From the NCBI GenBank assembly GCA_017303475.1, contig JAFLBO010000005.1, positions 160,266 to 224,265 of the forward strand: a DNA stretch of 64,000 nucleotides, in the 5' to 3' direction. Both the position numbers and the translations under genes were made by a program. Below are positions 37,001 through 44,467 of the stretch, piece by piece (the first letter of the stretch is position 1; the number at the start of each line of letters is the position of its first letter). The DNA is from Chitinophagales bacterium. Its GTDB lineage: Bacteria; Bacteroidota; Bacteroidia; Chitinophagales; Saprospiraceae. Below the pieces are notes generated by a model. It did not search any database, was not told the origin of the DNA, and worked only from the letters and a program-made list of their open reading frames with translations.

Positions 37001-37743
37001 AGCCACAACAAACGGTTCCAAAGCAGATTGCCTGAAAGGGGCGTCATTAAGGTGTTTTGCTCAGCCGGGGTCAGGTACTTGGTGGCATTTAGGTACGTAT
37101 TTAAGCCAAATGGATCCAGCATGTCTACCAGATCCCGGTTTTCCAGGTCGCGCACCAGGAAATTGGACAATAAATACAGGATAAACAACAAAATGGAGGC
37201 GGAATACAGCACCCGGTTGTTGCGGGTCAGGGCTACCAAACCGTAGAAAATAGCGCTGGTAAACAATAGACTGGGCAGGAAAATGGTCACAAATGGCCAT
37301 ATATAATGCATGCCCAGATTTGGTCCGAATCTTTCCGGTTTCGACCAGTCAAATGTGGGGCCGAGCCAGCTTCCGAGCAGGTAACCCAGCAGAGCGCCGG
37401 TGGTAATACCAACTAATATGAGAAATGAACCCCAAAAGCGGCCCCAGTAATAGGCGCTACGCCCCATGGGGGTTGCCAGAAGATATTCTTTGGTATGATG
37501 CTCCAGATCCCGGTACAAGGGCACACCCATCACTGCCGAGGTAATCAGCACGCAATAAATGCCCAGAATGGTCATGTACAAACCAATGGTATATGGAGCG
37601 TTGTAGTAAACTTTTTCGCTGATTCCAATGCCGCCGAAGCCTACAATGAGCATGGTGAGCAGGCAGAGGATGGCGAAATAGATATAGGTAGCGGGTCGCC
37701 GCAACCGGTATTGAATTTCAAAGGAAAAAACAGACCAGAACAT
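34090..37743 (-). CDS. ABC-2 permease fused to M1-family aminopeptidase
   Basis: A 1217-residue protein. The N-terminal ~620 residues carry two blocks of about six membrane helices each (around residues 15-275 and 320-600), typical of an ABC-2 permease. The C-terminal ~600 residues are an M1 gluzincin peptidase with HELAHQWWGH (His954, Glu955, His958) and the third zinc ligand in SESLAEYS (Glu978). Spacing to that Glu is 19 residues rather than the canonical 18. The peptidase would face the periplasm. The ATPase partner is encoded 12 bp upstream and an MHS symporter 3 bp downstream. Such fusions occur in other Bacteroidota; substrate and role are unknown. Frame is intact. Confidence 0.9.
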   Translation of the reverse strand: MFWSVFSFEIQYRLRRPATYIYFAILCLLTMLIVGFGGIGISEKVYYNAPYTIGLYMTILGIYCVLITSAVMGVPLYRDLEHHTKEYLLATPMGRSAYYWGRFWGSFLILVGITTGALLGYLLGSWLGPTFDWSKPERFGPNLGMHYIWPFVTIFLPSLLFTSAIFYGLVALTRNNRVLYSASILLFILYLLSNFLVRDLENRDLVDMLDPFGLNTYLNATKYLTPAEQNTLMTPLSGNLLWNRLLWLGIGLIFVVGIYSRFSLQKFATERPGGRKVRKEDKSPAKNLRVSLPLSVRHFSLKSQWSNLWNLGKLELRNITRDAYFIAIMLGAVIFLFIDDWIGNLQYGVPDRPVTMNMLLFKTYNYSLFVFILIMFYTGETVHRDKATRFANIGDTLPVPNWVQLGSKFVAITGICFLLATIPMLVGITVQVLHGFFNIKLHYYFIDLYLITFWDYWQMALLAFFVHTLVNNKFLGHFVGLGIWIAMFILRNFMDFNYNMAYFSYKPGYLISDMNDFGHFAEPLFWFNVYWTALGGIFLVLASMLWSRGTEQGFKTRWAAFRNRWKPGVIRGIIGLAAVWLGSGGFVYYNVSVLNHYRGPDEGKKLQSLYEKNYKKYERLAQPKVTDMVLYADVYPENRSLNMRAILKIQNKTSERIDSLHLLSDNGQQYSLKFDGQLLSISKFDLLPRPVLTFFYDEPDTAGYRIFALPRPLMPGDSATLEIQTRISNPGFVNEGYRREILHNGTFTSGGIPSIGYDPNFELESDEDRKDYGLPEKPDDLPPHHDPYGEKTLLFNDDADFISFECFVSTTPDQIAVAPGYLQREWTENGRRHFHYKQDTRTDYFFNVVSGRYAVLRDKWTSPEGQEVNIEIFYHHEHAYNLDRFVSGLKDGLSYFHRNFGPYQFRQVRILEFPRYAAFAQSFPNTIPYSEDFGWYADFSDPNDYDYAYYVTAHELAHQWWGHQVVPNMTRGSNLISESLAEYSALMIAKEKYGPDNVQKFLKYDLDRYLRGRATESKKENVFINCNRTYQWYQKGSIILYALQDYVGEQNLNASIKAFRDSFGLKEQPPFPGSYDLYEFINKAVPDSLKYYMEDSWLKLTLYENRVVQAKAQKLSDEEYEVTLKVKAKKWYADEKGVETEADNMNDYVDIGIFAPDKVEDSGKKLTVPLYLKKHQLKAGEHTITIRVKGKPEKAGIDPYNKLIDRVPEDNRIDVEL

Positions 37744-37755
37744 AGCAAATAGGGT

Positions 37756-38643
37756 TTACAGTGTTACGAGATCCATTTTTTCAGAAATTGCACGGAAATA
37801 CACGTCTTCCAGGGTTGGTTTTACAGGTGCAAAACCATTGCCCGGGTCTTCGTCGGAGGCAATACGAATGAACAACATGCCTTCGCTGAGGTTGGTGGCA
37901 ATAACCCGGTATTCTGCCCTGTATGTGTCTACGTCCTGTTTAGGAATAGACTTGGCCCATACCTTGCCTTCCATCATTTGAATGGCTTCTTTGGGTGTGC
38001 CAACGTACATAACTTCTCCTCCACAGATAATAGCGAAACGCTTGCACAGGGTTTGAACATCTTCTACAATGTGGGTGCTGAGAATAACGATGGTAGTTTC
38101 ACCGATTTCGCTGAGTAAGTTGTAAAAACGATTGCGTTCGGCCGGGTCAAGTCCTGCGGTTGGTTCATCAACGATCAGTAGTTTAGGATTCCCCAACAAG
38201 GCCTGAGCTATCCCAAAACGTTGTTTCATGCCGCCGGAATAAGTGCCCAGGTTTCGTTTTCTGGCCTCCCAAAGGTTCACTTTTTGTAAAAGCGCTTCCA
38301 CGGCGATCTTGCGTTCCTTGCGGTCGGAAATACCTTTCAGGCGGGCTACATGGTCAAGCATTATTTCCGCACTTACCCTTGGGTAAACACCAAATTCCTG
38401 AGGCAGATACCCCAATAATTTGCGCACGGAATCGTGGTCTTTTAAAACGTCCAGCTCACCGAGTCGGATACTGCCGGCGGTGGCATCCTGCAATGTTGAA
38501 ATGGTACGCATTAGGGTGGATTTTCCTGCTCCATTGGGGCCGAGCAGTCCAAACATACCCTGAGGAATTCGCAGGCTTACGCCATTGAGCGCATGTACGC
38601 CATTGGCGTATGTTTTTGTGAGGGTGTCAATAATGAGTTCCAT
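37756..38643 (-). CDS. ABC transporter ATP-binding protein
   Basis: A 295-residue ATPase. Walker A is GPNGAGKST (about residue 35), the Q-loop lies in GYLPQEFGVYP, the signature is YSGGMKQRFG, Walker B is LLIVDEPTAGLDP, and the H-loop is in ILSTHIVEDV. A C-terminal extension of about 70 residues follows the core. It should energise the permease/peptidase encoded directly downstream on the inner membrane. A -7 motif lies 47 bp before its ATG, so it is probably the first gene of the three-gene operon. Confidence 0.93.
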   Translation of the reverse strand: MELIIDTLTKTYANGVHALNGVSLRIPQGMFGLLGPNGAGKSTLMRTISTLQDATAGSIRLGELDVLKDHDSVRKLLGYLPQEFGVYPRVSAEIMLDHVARLKGISDRKERKIAVEALLQKVNLWEARKRNLGTYSGGMKQRFGIAQALLGNPKLLIVDEPTAGLDPAERNRFYNLLSEIGETTIVILSTHIVEDVQTLCKRFAIICGGEVMYVGTPKEAIQMMEGKVWAKSIPKQDVDTYRAEYRVIATNLSEGMLFIRIASDEDPGNGFAPVKPTLEDVYFRAISEKMDLVTL

Positions 38644-38690
38644 AAATAAGTCATTGAGCCGGATATGATTTGGCCAGATGTTGGCACTGC

Positions 38691-38698
38691 CAAAAGTA
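38691..38698 (-). promoter_or_regulatory. Candidate -7 element for the ABC/M1/MHS operon
   Basis: TACTTTTG on the minus strand lies 47 bp upstream of the ATPase ATG and matches TAnnTTTG. No good -33 box is seen at the usual distance. Confidence 0.35.
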
Positions 38699-38797
38699 TT
38701 ACGCTGCTTTTGGATATAGGGAAAATAAGACGAATTGATTTTTTCCCGGGATAAATCGTATGGTTTTTTAGCCCGTTGAGAAAATCCTCAACAAGCT

Positions 38798-39766
38798 CTA
38801 ACCTTGAATAATAGCCCAATAAAGCGGCAATCCAATGGTAATATTGAATGGGAAAGTTATACCCAGTGCCATCGGAATATACAATCCCGGATCAGCTTTG
38901 GGAACCGCGAAACGCATTGCGGCTGGAACAGCAATGTAAGACGCGCTGGCTGCCAGAATACTGAGCATCAGTCGGTTGCCAGGCTCAAAGCCGAGTATCC
39001 CGCTAAGCCAGGCAGCCAATACTCCGTTCACCAACGGAATGATGATACCGAATGCTGTGACAAACAATCCATAACTCAGGAATGCTTTAAAACGTTTGGC
39101 GGCCAGCATGCCCATATCCAGCAGAAACACGGCCAAGAAACCCTTAAATATGTCTGAAGTGAAGGGCTTGATGCCTTCTGCTTGTTTACTGTCGGCCACA
39201 AAACCAATGATCAACGAACCCATAACCATGATCACTGAGCCATTGGTTAGCGACTCCCGAACCCATTTCCAAAGGTTATTGCCTTTAGTCTTACCGGCCT
39301 CCGATGGTGCAAACTGGCCAATCAGCAACAAACCGATGATGATGGCAGGTGCTTCCATCAGTGCCATAGCCGCTACGGTATGCCCGCCATAATGTACCTT
39401 AAGGTTGTCGAGAAATGCTGCGGCAGAAATAAAGGTTACTGCGCTTACTGATCCATAGGATGCTGCTACGGCGCCGGCATCGTATACATTCAGCTTTTGT
39501 TTCAACAGGAAAAACGTGTATAATGGTATGATAACTGCCATTCCCATAGCGAACGCCAGGGTAGCATAGAGCTCGCTATTAAAAGCTTCGTGTGAAAGCT
39601 CTTGTCCACCGCGAAAACCAATGGAAAACAAAAGGTACAGTGAAATGAATTTCACCGAGCCAGGCGGGACTTCCAGATCACTTTTCAGAAAGGCGGCTAT
39701 TACACCTAAAACAAAAAATAGTAGGGTGGGATTGGTCAGGTTGTAAACTAGAATGTTGGTGTCCAT
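38798..39766 (-). CDS. SbtA-family sodium-dependent bicarbonate transporter
   Basis: A 322-residue inner-membrane protein with about ten hydrophobic helices in two inverted halves. Matching segments are FISLYLLFSIGFRGGQEL, GSVSAVTFISAAAFLD and ASASYIAVPAAMRFAVP, typical of the SbtA (DUF897) family. Cyanobacterial SbtA imports bicarbonate with Na+; Bacteroidota members are mostly untested. The usual PII-like SbtB partner is not adjacent. The frame is open from a TTG at 39784, but ATG at 39766 is the better start. Divergent from the subtilase gene. Confidence 0.88.
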   Translation of the reverse strand: MDTNILVYNLTNPTLLFFVLGVIAAFLKSDLEVPPGSVKFISLYLLFSIGFRGGQELSHEAFNSELYATLAFAMGMAVIIPLYTFFLLKQKLNVYDAGAVAASYGSVSAVTFISAAAFLDNLKVHYGGHTVAAMALMEAPAIIIGLLLIGQFAPSEAGKTKGNNLWKWVRESLTNGSVIMVMGSLIIGFVADSKQAEGIKPFTSDIFKGFLAVFLLDMGMLAAKRFKAFLSYGLFVTAFGIIIPLVNGVLAAWLSGILGFEPGNRLMLSILAASASYIAVPAAMRFAVPKADPGLYIPMALGITFPFNITIGLPLYWAIIQG

Positions 39767-39781
39767 GCGGAAAAAATTTCG

Positions 39782-39789
39782 CAAAGGTA
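39782..39789 (-). promoter_or_regulatory. Candidate -7 element for the SbtA-like gene
   Basis: TACCTTTG on the minus strand matches TAnnTTTG and lies 15 bp before the ATG. A TTTG occurs about 14 bp further upstream, closer than the usual -33 spacing. Confidence 0.4.
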
Positions 39790-39939
39790 GACAGTGATTT
39801 CAACAAATGATAGTAAAACTATTAAAAATGATAATAGAGCAATTGTTTTGTGTTGGTGTCCATTTTTTTTATCAAAAGTATAATTTGCCAATTTTTTACC
39901 TAAAACCTGTTCTTCCCGAAGTGGTTGCACTACAAACCC

Positions 39940-39947
39940 TACTTTTG
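39940..39947 (+). promoter_or_regulatory. Candidate -7 element for the subtilase gene
   Basis: TACTTTTG matches TAnnTTTG and is only 5 bp before the ATG at 39953, which would give a leaderless transcript. A TTG lies about 12 bp upstream, too near for a normal -33 box. Confidence 0.35.
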
Positions 39948-39952
39948 CGGTG

Positions 39953-42637
39953 ATGAATAAATTGGGTTTGAACGGGTTTATTTGGTTCGTGTTGGCTTGT
40001 CTGTTGCCTTCAATGGGTCAGGCACAGGGAATGACATTTGTCAAAGGAGAATATTTAATTGCTGTAGACTCTGCTATAAGGTTAGACGAATTATGGCTCA
40101 GGCTGGATTCAAAGTTCAGGTACAAACGAGTTTCGGAGATGCAGAACATTTGGCTTTTACAAGCCACGGATATGGCCGAAACCGACTTGTTGAGTTGGTT
40201 GCGACAGCAACCTGAAGTGCGACTGGCTCAGCATAACCACTTATTGGAATCCAGGGAACAGGTGCTCAACCTGCTTCCCAACGATCCTCACTTTGCCAAG
40301 CAATGGCACTTGTTGAACGATGGCAGCCTGGGCGGATTAACAGATGCAGACCTGGATGCGGAAGATGCCTGGAACATCAGCACTGGTGGTTTAAGCCCCG
40401 CCGGCGATACCATTGTACTGGCTGTCATTGATGGTGGAATTGATGCTCAACATCCCGATTTGACGGCTAATCTTTGGCGTAATTGGCTGGAAATTCCCAA
40501 TAATGGTCTCGACGACGATCAGAACGGATTTGTAGACGATTTCAGAGGCTGGAATGTTTTCAACCAGAACGATGCCATTGAAGGAAGTGTAACCACCCAT
40601 GGTACGCCCGTCAGCGGCATAATAGGTGCAAGGGGTGATAATGGAGTTGGAGTAACCGGGGTCACCTGGAATACGCAGATGATGTTCATATCCGCCCTTG
40701 GCACAGAATCGGAAATACTGGCTGCGTATGATTACGTGTGGAAACTGCGTAAACTCTATAACGAAACAGCTGGAGCAAAAGGCGCTTTTGTCGTGGCGGT
40801 AAACTGCTCTTGGGGTATCAATTACGGCCAACCTTCGGAATCGCCCATTTGGTGTGAAGCCTTTGATGTTTTAGGCGAAGCCGGCATTCTGAGCGTGGCT
40901 GCCACCGCAAATATTCCGGTTAACGTGGATGAAGTAGGCGATTTGCCCACTGCTTGTCCGAGCTTGTACCTGCTAAGTGTTACCAGTTTAAATCAGCAGG
41001 ATCTAAAGGCAGAAAATGCTGCCTGGGGATCCGGGCATATCGATATAGGCGCTTACGGACAGGAAGTATTCACCACGGCTAGCGGCAGTGGTTATGGCTC
41101 CTTTTCCGGCACTTCCTTTGCTACTCCACAGGTTACAGGAGCAGTTGGCTTATTATATGCTTCTCCTTGTCCTAGTCTGATCAGCCTGGCCAAAACTCAC
41201 CCGGCGGCTGCTGCTTATTGGGTAAAAACATTGATCCTGGATGCCAAAACCCCAAATCAAGCATTGGAGGGTATTACGGTATCCGGAGGTCGCCTCAACC
41301 TCAACCAAACGCTGTTGCATTATGAAGGACAATGCAATGATTGTCCGCCGCCATTTGCCCTGAAAGTCAGCAACCTTTCGGATTCATCTGCTTCTCTTTC
41401 ATGGACTACGCCTTCGGGAGCAACTTCTGTAAATCTACGGTGGAGGAGGGCAAGGCAGGGCCTCTGGAAAATCCTAAATCAGGTCAATTCGGGCATAAAT
41501 CTGGACGAATTATGGGCTTGTACTGCTTATGAGTTTGAAATGCAGGCGGTTTGTGCCGATTCCCTGTTGAGTGCATGGACGGCCCCACTGGTATTCGAAA
41601 CAAAAGGCTGTTGTTCCGCACCCGGAGATATTTGGCTGGAGGACGTCGACAATGCAAGTGCCAGATTAGCCTGGGACGCTGAGAGTTTTAACAATACTTA
41701 CAGGCTTCGCATTACCAATTTGATGAGTGGCGTTGGCCAGGTTGTAGAAACCGATACCAGCGTTTGGACGTTGGAAGGCCTGGAGCCTTGTACCGATTAT
41801 CAGGTACAGGTACAAGCCAGGTGTGAGGATTGGTTAACACCTTTTTCTGTTCCATATTTTTTCAAAACCAAAGGTTGTGGCGCCTGCAATGAGATGAACT
41901 ATTGCAGTGTCAACGGGGTAAGTTCTGCGCAGGAATGGATCAGCACCATACAGTTGGGATTGTGGTCGAATGTATCGGGTATGGGAGGGAATGGCTATCA
42001 GAATTATTCACTGGGCCCGGTAGTAGCGCCCGTATTGTTTGAAAATACACAATTGCCATTGTTGATAATTCCCGGGTTTTTAGGCATTCCAACCAAACAG
42101 TATTTCCGGGTGTATATTGATTTTAATCAGGATGGTGAATTTCAGGATAACGATGAATTGGTATACGATCCGGGGTTTGCTTTTATTGGCACAGCGGAAG
42201 GGCTGCTTTACGTTCCGGCATTTGAACAGGAAGGTATGACCCGAATGAGGGTAGTAATGCGCTACAGTACTCCGAACGACCCGCCTCCAGGGGCCTGCGG
42301 CGGCTTTGATTTCGGTCAGGTGGAGGATTACTGCGTGTTACTGCAAAAGGACTCTGTTTTTACCGAAACTACGCAGCCGGAGTCGGAGAATACACTGAAA
42401 GTATTTCCGCAGCCGGCTACCAATTGGGCTGTTGTGACCTGGAATGAGCATGCTGACACCGGGCTGTCTTCTGTTCGGGTTTTTGACATGTCTGGAAGAG
42501 AAATTTTCCGGAAAGCAAACATTTCCGCTCCTGACCAGCAGTACAGATTGGATACCCAACTTTGGCCGCCAGGACTTTATCTGGTAGAAAGGCAAAGTGG
42601 CCAAGTGGTCCAGAGAGCTAAACTTTTGAAACATTAG
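39953..42637 (+). CDS. Secreted subtilisin-like (S8) protease with FN3, GEVED and T9SS domains
   Basis: An 894-residue protein with a signal peptide ending near residue 25 (ACLLPSMGQAQ) and an inhibitor-like propeptide to about residue 110. The S8 domain has a complete triad: Asp160 in VIDGGIDAQHPDL, His216 in THGTPVSG, Ser388 in GTSFATPQVTGA, plus the oxyanion Asn320 in AATANIP. Two fibronectin type III domains follow (about 462-640), then a GEVED-like domain with YIDFNQDGEFQDNDELV and GQVEDYCV. A type-A T9SS sorting domain ends the protein (VFPQPATNWAVV ... PGLYLVERQSG). It should be secreted and degrade extracellular protein. GTG at 39950 is an alternative start. Confidence 0.92.
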   Translation: MNKLGLNGFIWFVLACLLPSMGQAQGMTFVKGEYLIAVDSAIRLDELWLRLDSKFRYKRVSEMQNIWLLQATDMAETDLLSWLRQQPEVRLAQHNHLLESREQVLNLLPNDPHFAKQWHLLNDGSLGGLTDADLDAEDAWNISTGGLSPAGDTIVLAVIDGGIDAQHPDLTANLWRNWLEIPNNGLDDDQNGFVDDFRGWNVFNQNDAIEGSVTTHGTPVSGIIGARGDNGVGVTGVTWNTQMMFISALGTESEILAAYDYVWKLRKLYNETAGAKGAFVVAVNCSWGINYGQPSESPIWCEAFDVLGEAGILSVAATANIPVNVDEVGDLPTACPSLYLLSVTSLNQQDLKAENAAWGSGHIDIGAYGQEVFTTASGSGYGSFSGTSFATPQVTGAVGLLYASPCPSLISLAKTHPAAAAYWVKTLILDAKTPNQALEGITVSGGRLNLNQTLLHYEGQCNDCPPPFALKVSNLSDSSASLSWTTPSGATSVNLRWRRARQGLWKILNQVNSGINLDELWACTAYEFEMQAVCADSLLSAWTAPLVFETKGCCSAPGDIWLEDVDNASARLAWDAESFNNTYRLRITNLMSGVGQVVETDTSVWTLEGLEPCTDYQVQVQARCEDWLTPFSVPYFFKTKGCGACNEMNYCSVNGVSSAQEWISTIQLGLWSNVSGMGGNGYQNYSLGPVVAPVLFENTQLPLLIIPGFLGIPTKQYFRVYIDFNQDGEFQDNDELVYDPGFAFIGTAEGLLYVPAFEQEGMTRMRVVMRYSTPNDPPPGACGGFDFGQVEDYCVLLQKDSVFTETTQPESENTLKVFPQPATNWAVVTWNEHADTGLSSVRVFDMSGREIFRKANISAPDQQYRLDTQLWPPGLYLVERQSGQVVQRAKLLKH

Positions 42638-42946
42638 TCCGTCTGTTCTTTCCGGGATGCCCAAAAAAAGCAGGACAACTGTACGTCATCCTGCTCTCAA
42701 TTAAACCAATTCCGTCTTTCTGTTTTGTTGTTAAAACATTTTCTGAAACAAAGGTGCAGGTAAGCGCCTTTGCCCAACAAGCGTATATTACCCTGATGTT
42801 GAAAATAGGTATTTTTACGGGGTATGATGTTTCTTTCTATCAGAGATTTGTTGAAGGCCCTACATTAGCCCTTTCTAACGGTGTTTAGATCAGGCTTATA
42901 TCTTGGAAGTCGCTTTCCGTTGGACAAACAAATAATCTGAAGGTGT
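42638..42946 (+). other. Intergenic region between subtilase and two-component pair
   Basis: 309 bp. A 7-bp stem (42669-42675 with 42689-42695, AGCAGGA/TCCTGCT) with a 13-nt loop lies about 30 bp after the subtilase stop and could be a weak terminator; the plus strand has no T-run after it. The remainder shows no gene, no tRNA-like fold and no clear promoter. Confidence 0.4.
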
Positions 42947-43726
42947 ATGACTTTCCTCTTGATACTTCTATTACTTGCCGCATTGGTATTTGTGGGTTGG
43001 ATGTTCCTGCAGCAACGCCGAAAGTTGAAGCAGCTTAGCAAGCTCTTGCACAATCAATCTATTGAAATGAAGCGGCAACAGCAACTATGGGAAGGGAATT
43101 TGTTGGCACAGGAAGCTGAACGTCAGCGCATTGCAGCACAATTGCATGATGAGGTTTGTACAAAAATGGGGGTTCTGCATCTTACCTTTCACCGACTCCG
43201 GCGTACCGAACCGGATAAGCAGGAGTACGAAGAAATGTGTGATGAGATAAATGAACTGATTGGTGAAACCCTGGGTATGACCCGGCGTATCTCACACGAG
43301 TTGGTGCCACCCACGCTGGAAGGATTTGGTTTGGTTGAGGCCCTGGAAGAATGGTGTGAACAGATCAGAAACACAGGCTCCGCAGATGTCAGATTGCAGC
43401 ATAACCTGGAAAGAAGTGACCTGGGCGATGTTAATAGTGAATTAAACCTGTTCAGGATTATTCAGGAGTTGTGTAACAATACCCTGAAACATGCCTCAGC
43501 CAGCTTTATCACCATAGATCTGCACAAGGAAGAAGAAGTGATTGCGTTTCAATACTGTGATAATGGTATCGGTTTTGATCCTGAAAACCTATCGGATAAA
43601 GGATTTGGCCTGCAAAACATTATGAACAGGGCCAAAATGATTGGCGCAACAGTAGCTATGAGTACCGCGCCTGATCACGGCTTTGAAATTCGCCTAACCA
43701 TCCCGGTGATGTCCGAAAAACAATAA
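42947..43726 (+). CDS. NarL-type sensor histidine kinase (HisKA_3)
   Basis: A 259-residue kinase with one N-terminal membrane helix (residues 3-21), a short coiled linker, the HisKA_3 motif ERQRIAAQLHDEVCTKMG with phospho-acceptor His67, and a HATPase domain (LFRIIQELCNNTLKHASAS and CDNGIGFDPENL, GFGLQNI). There is no sizeable extracellular sensor, so it may sense through its membrane helix or a partner protein. Its stop is 5 bp before the response regulator start, so the two form an operon and a cognate pair. Confidence 0.92.
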   Translation: MTFLLILLLLAALVFVGWMFLQQRRKLKQLSKLLHNQSIEMKRQQQLWEGNLLAQEAERQRIAAQLHDEVCTKMGVLHLTFHRLRRTEPDKQEYEEMCDEINELIGETLGMTRRISHELVPPTLEGFGLVEALEEWCEQIRNTGSADVRLQHNLERSDLGDVNSELNLFRIIQELCNNTLKHASASFITIDLHKEEEVIAFQYCDNGIGFDPENLSDKGFGLQNIMNRAKMIGATVAMSTAPDHGFEIRLTIPVMSEKQ

Positions 43727-43731
43727 AACCT

Positions 43732-44397
43732 ATGACACCTGCTATCCTGGTTGCTCTAGCCGACGATGAAGCCCTGTTCAGAAGGGGTATGCGGCTTATT
43801 TTGGAAGATTATTCCGACATAAAAATTGTGCTGGAAGCCGAAAACGGTGAAGAGCTGCTTAATCGCATCAGACAATCCGATGAATTGCCTGAAGTGTTGC
43901 TGCTCGATCTCAAAATGCCCGGTATGACAGGCATTGAGGCCGCTGAACTGATCCGGAAGGAGTTTCCATCTATCATGATCGTTGTAGTATCCTCACATGT
44001 ATCCAAAGCATTCATTCTCAATATGATAGAAATTGGTGCAGCAGCCTATTTGGGTAAAAATGCCCACCCCAATGAGGTGGTGGAAACCATCAGGATGGTG
44101 CGTGAAAAAGGGTTTTATTACAACCAGATGGTCATGGAAGTTATCCGCGACAACATAACCGGGCGCAATCCGGTAAAACCACAGCGCAGTTTCGATATTG
44201 AGTTGACAACCAGAGAGAAAGAAGTGTTGCAACTGATTTGCGCTGAATGCACCACTCAGGAAATTGCCGATAAACTCTTCATCAGCAATAGAACCGTGGA
44301 AGGCCACCGAAACAATATGCTCGCCAAACTTGGTTGCCGAAACACTGCCGGACTAGTGGTTTATGCCATTCAAAACGACCTGGTTCAATTGGGTTAA
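43732..44397 (+). CDS. NarL/LuxR-family response regulator
   Basis: A 221-residue regulator. The receiver has acidic residues in LADDEALF, phospho-acceptor Asp59 in LLLDLKMPGMTGIEA, Ser in VVVSSH and Lys in AAYLGKNAHP. The C-terminal LuxR helix-turn-helix (about residues 150-215) contains LTTREKEVLQLICAECT, EIADKLFISNRTVEGHRNN and the tail MLAKLGCRN. It should be phosphorylated by the kinase encoded just upstream. Targets are unknown; the convergent giant-protein gene is next to it but on the other strand. Confidence 0.93.
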   Translation: MTPAILVALADDEALFRRGMRLILEDYSDIKIVLEAENGEELLNRIRQSDELPEVLLLDLKMPGMTGIEAAELIRKEFPSIMIVVVSSHVSKAFILNMIEIGAAAYLGKNAHPNEVVETIRMVREKGFYYNQMVMEVIRDNITGRNPVKPQRSFDIELTTREKEVLQLICAECTTQEIADKLFISNRTVEGHRNNMLAKLGCRNTAGLVVYAIQNDLVQLG

Positions 44398-44404
44398 CTT
44401 CCTC

Positions 44405-44445
44405 AAAAAATTAGCCCCTGTGATCTTCCGACCAACAGGGGCTTA
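44405..44445 (-). terminator. Terminator between the LuxR regulator and the HYR protein gene
   Basis: An 8-bp stem (AGCCCCTG at 44413-44420 with CAGGGGCT at 44436-44443) and a 15-nt loop lie between convergent genes. On the minus strand it is followed by AATTTTTT, a good U-tract for the giant gene; the plus-strand tail is only moderately T-rich. Confidence 0.65.
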
Positions 44446-44467
44446 TACTTCCTACCGTGTAATAAAA

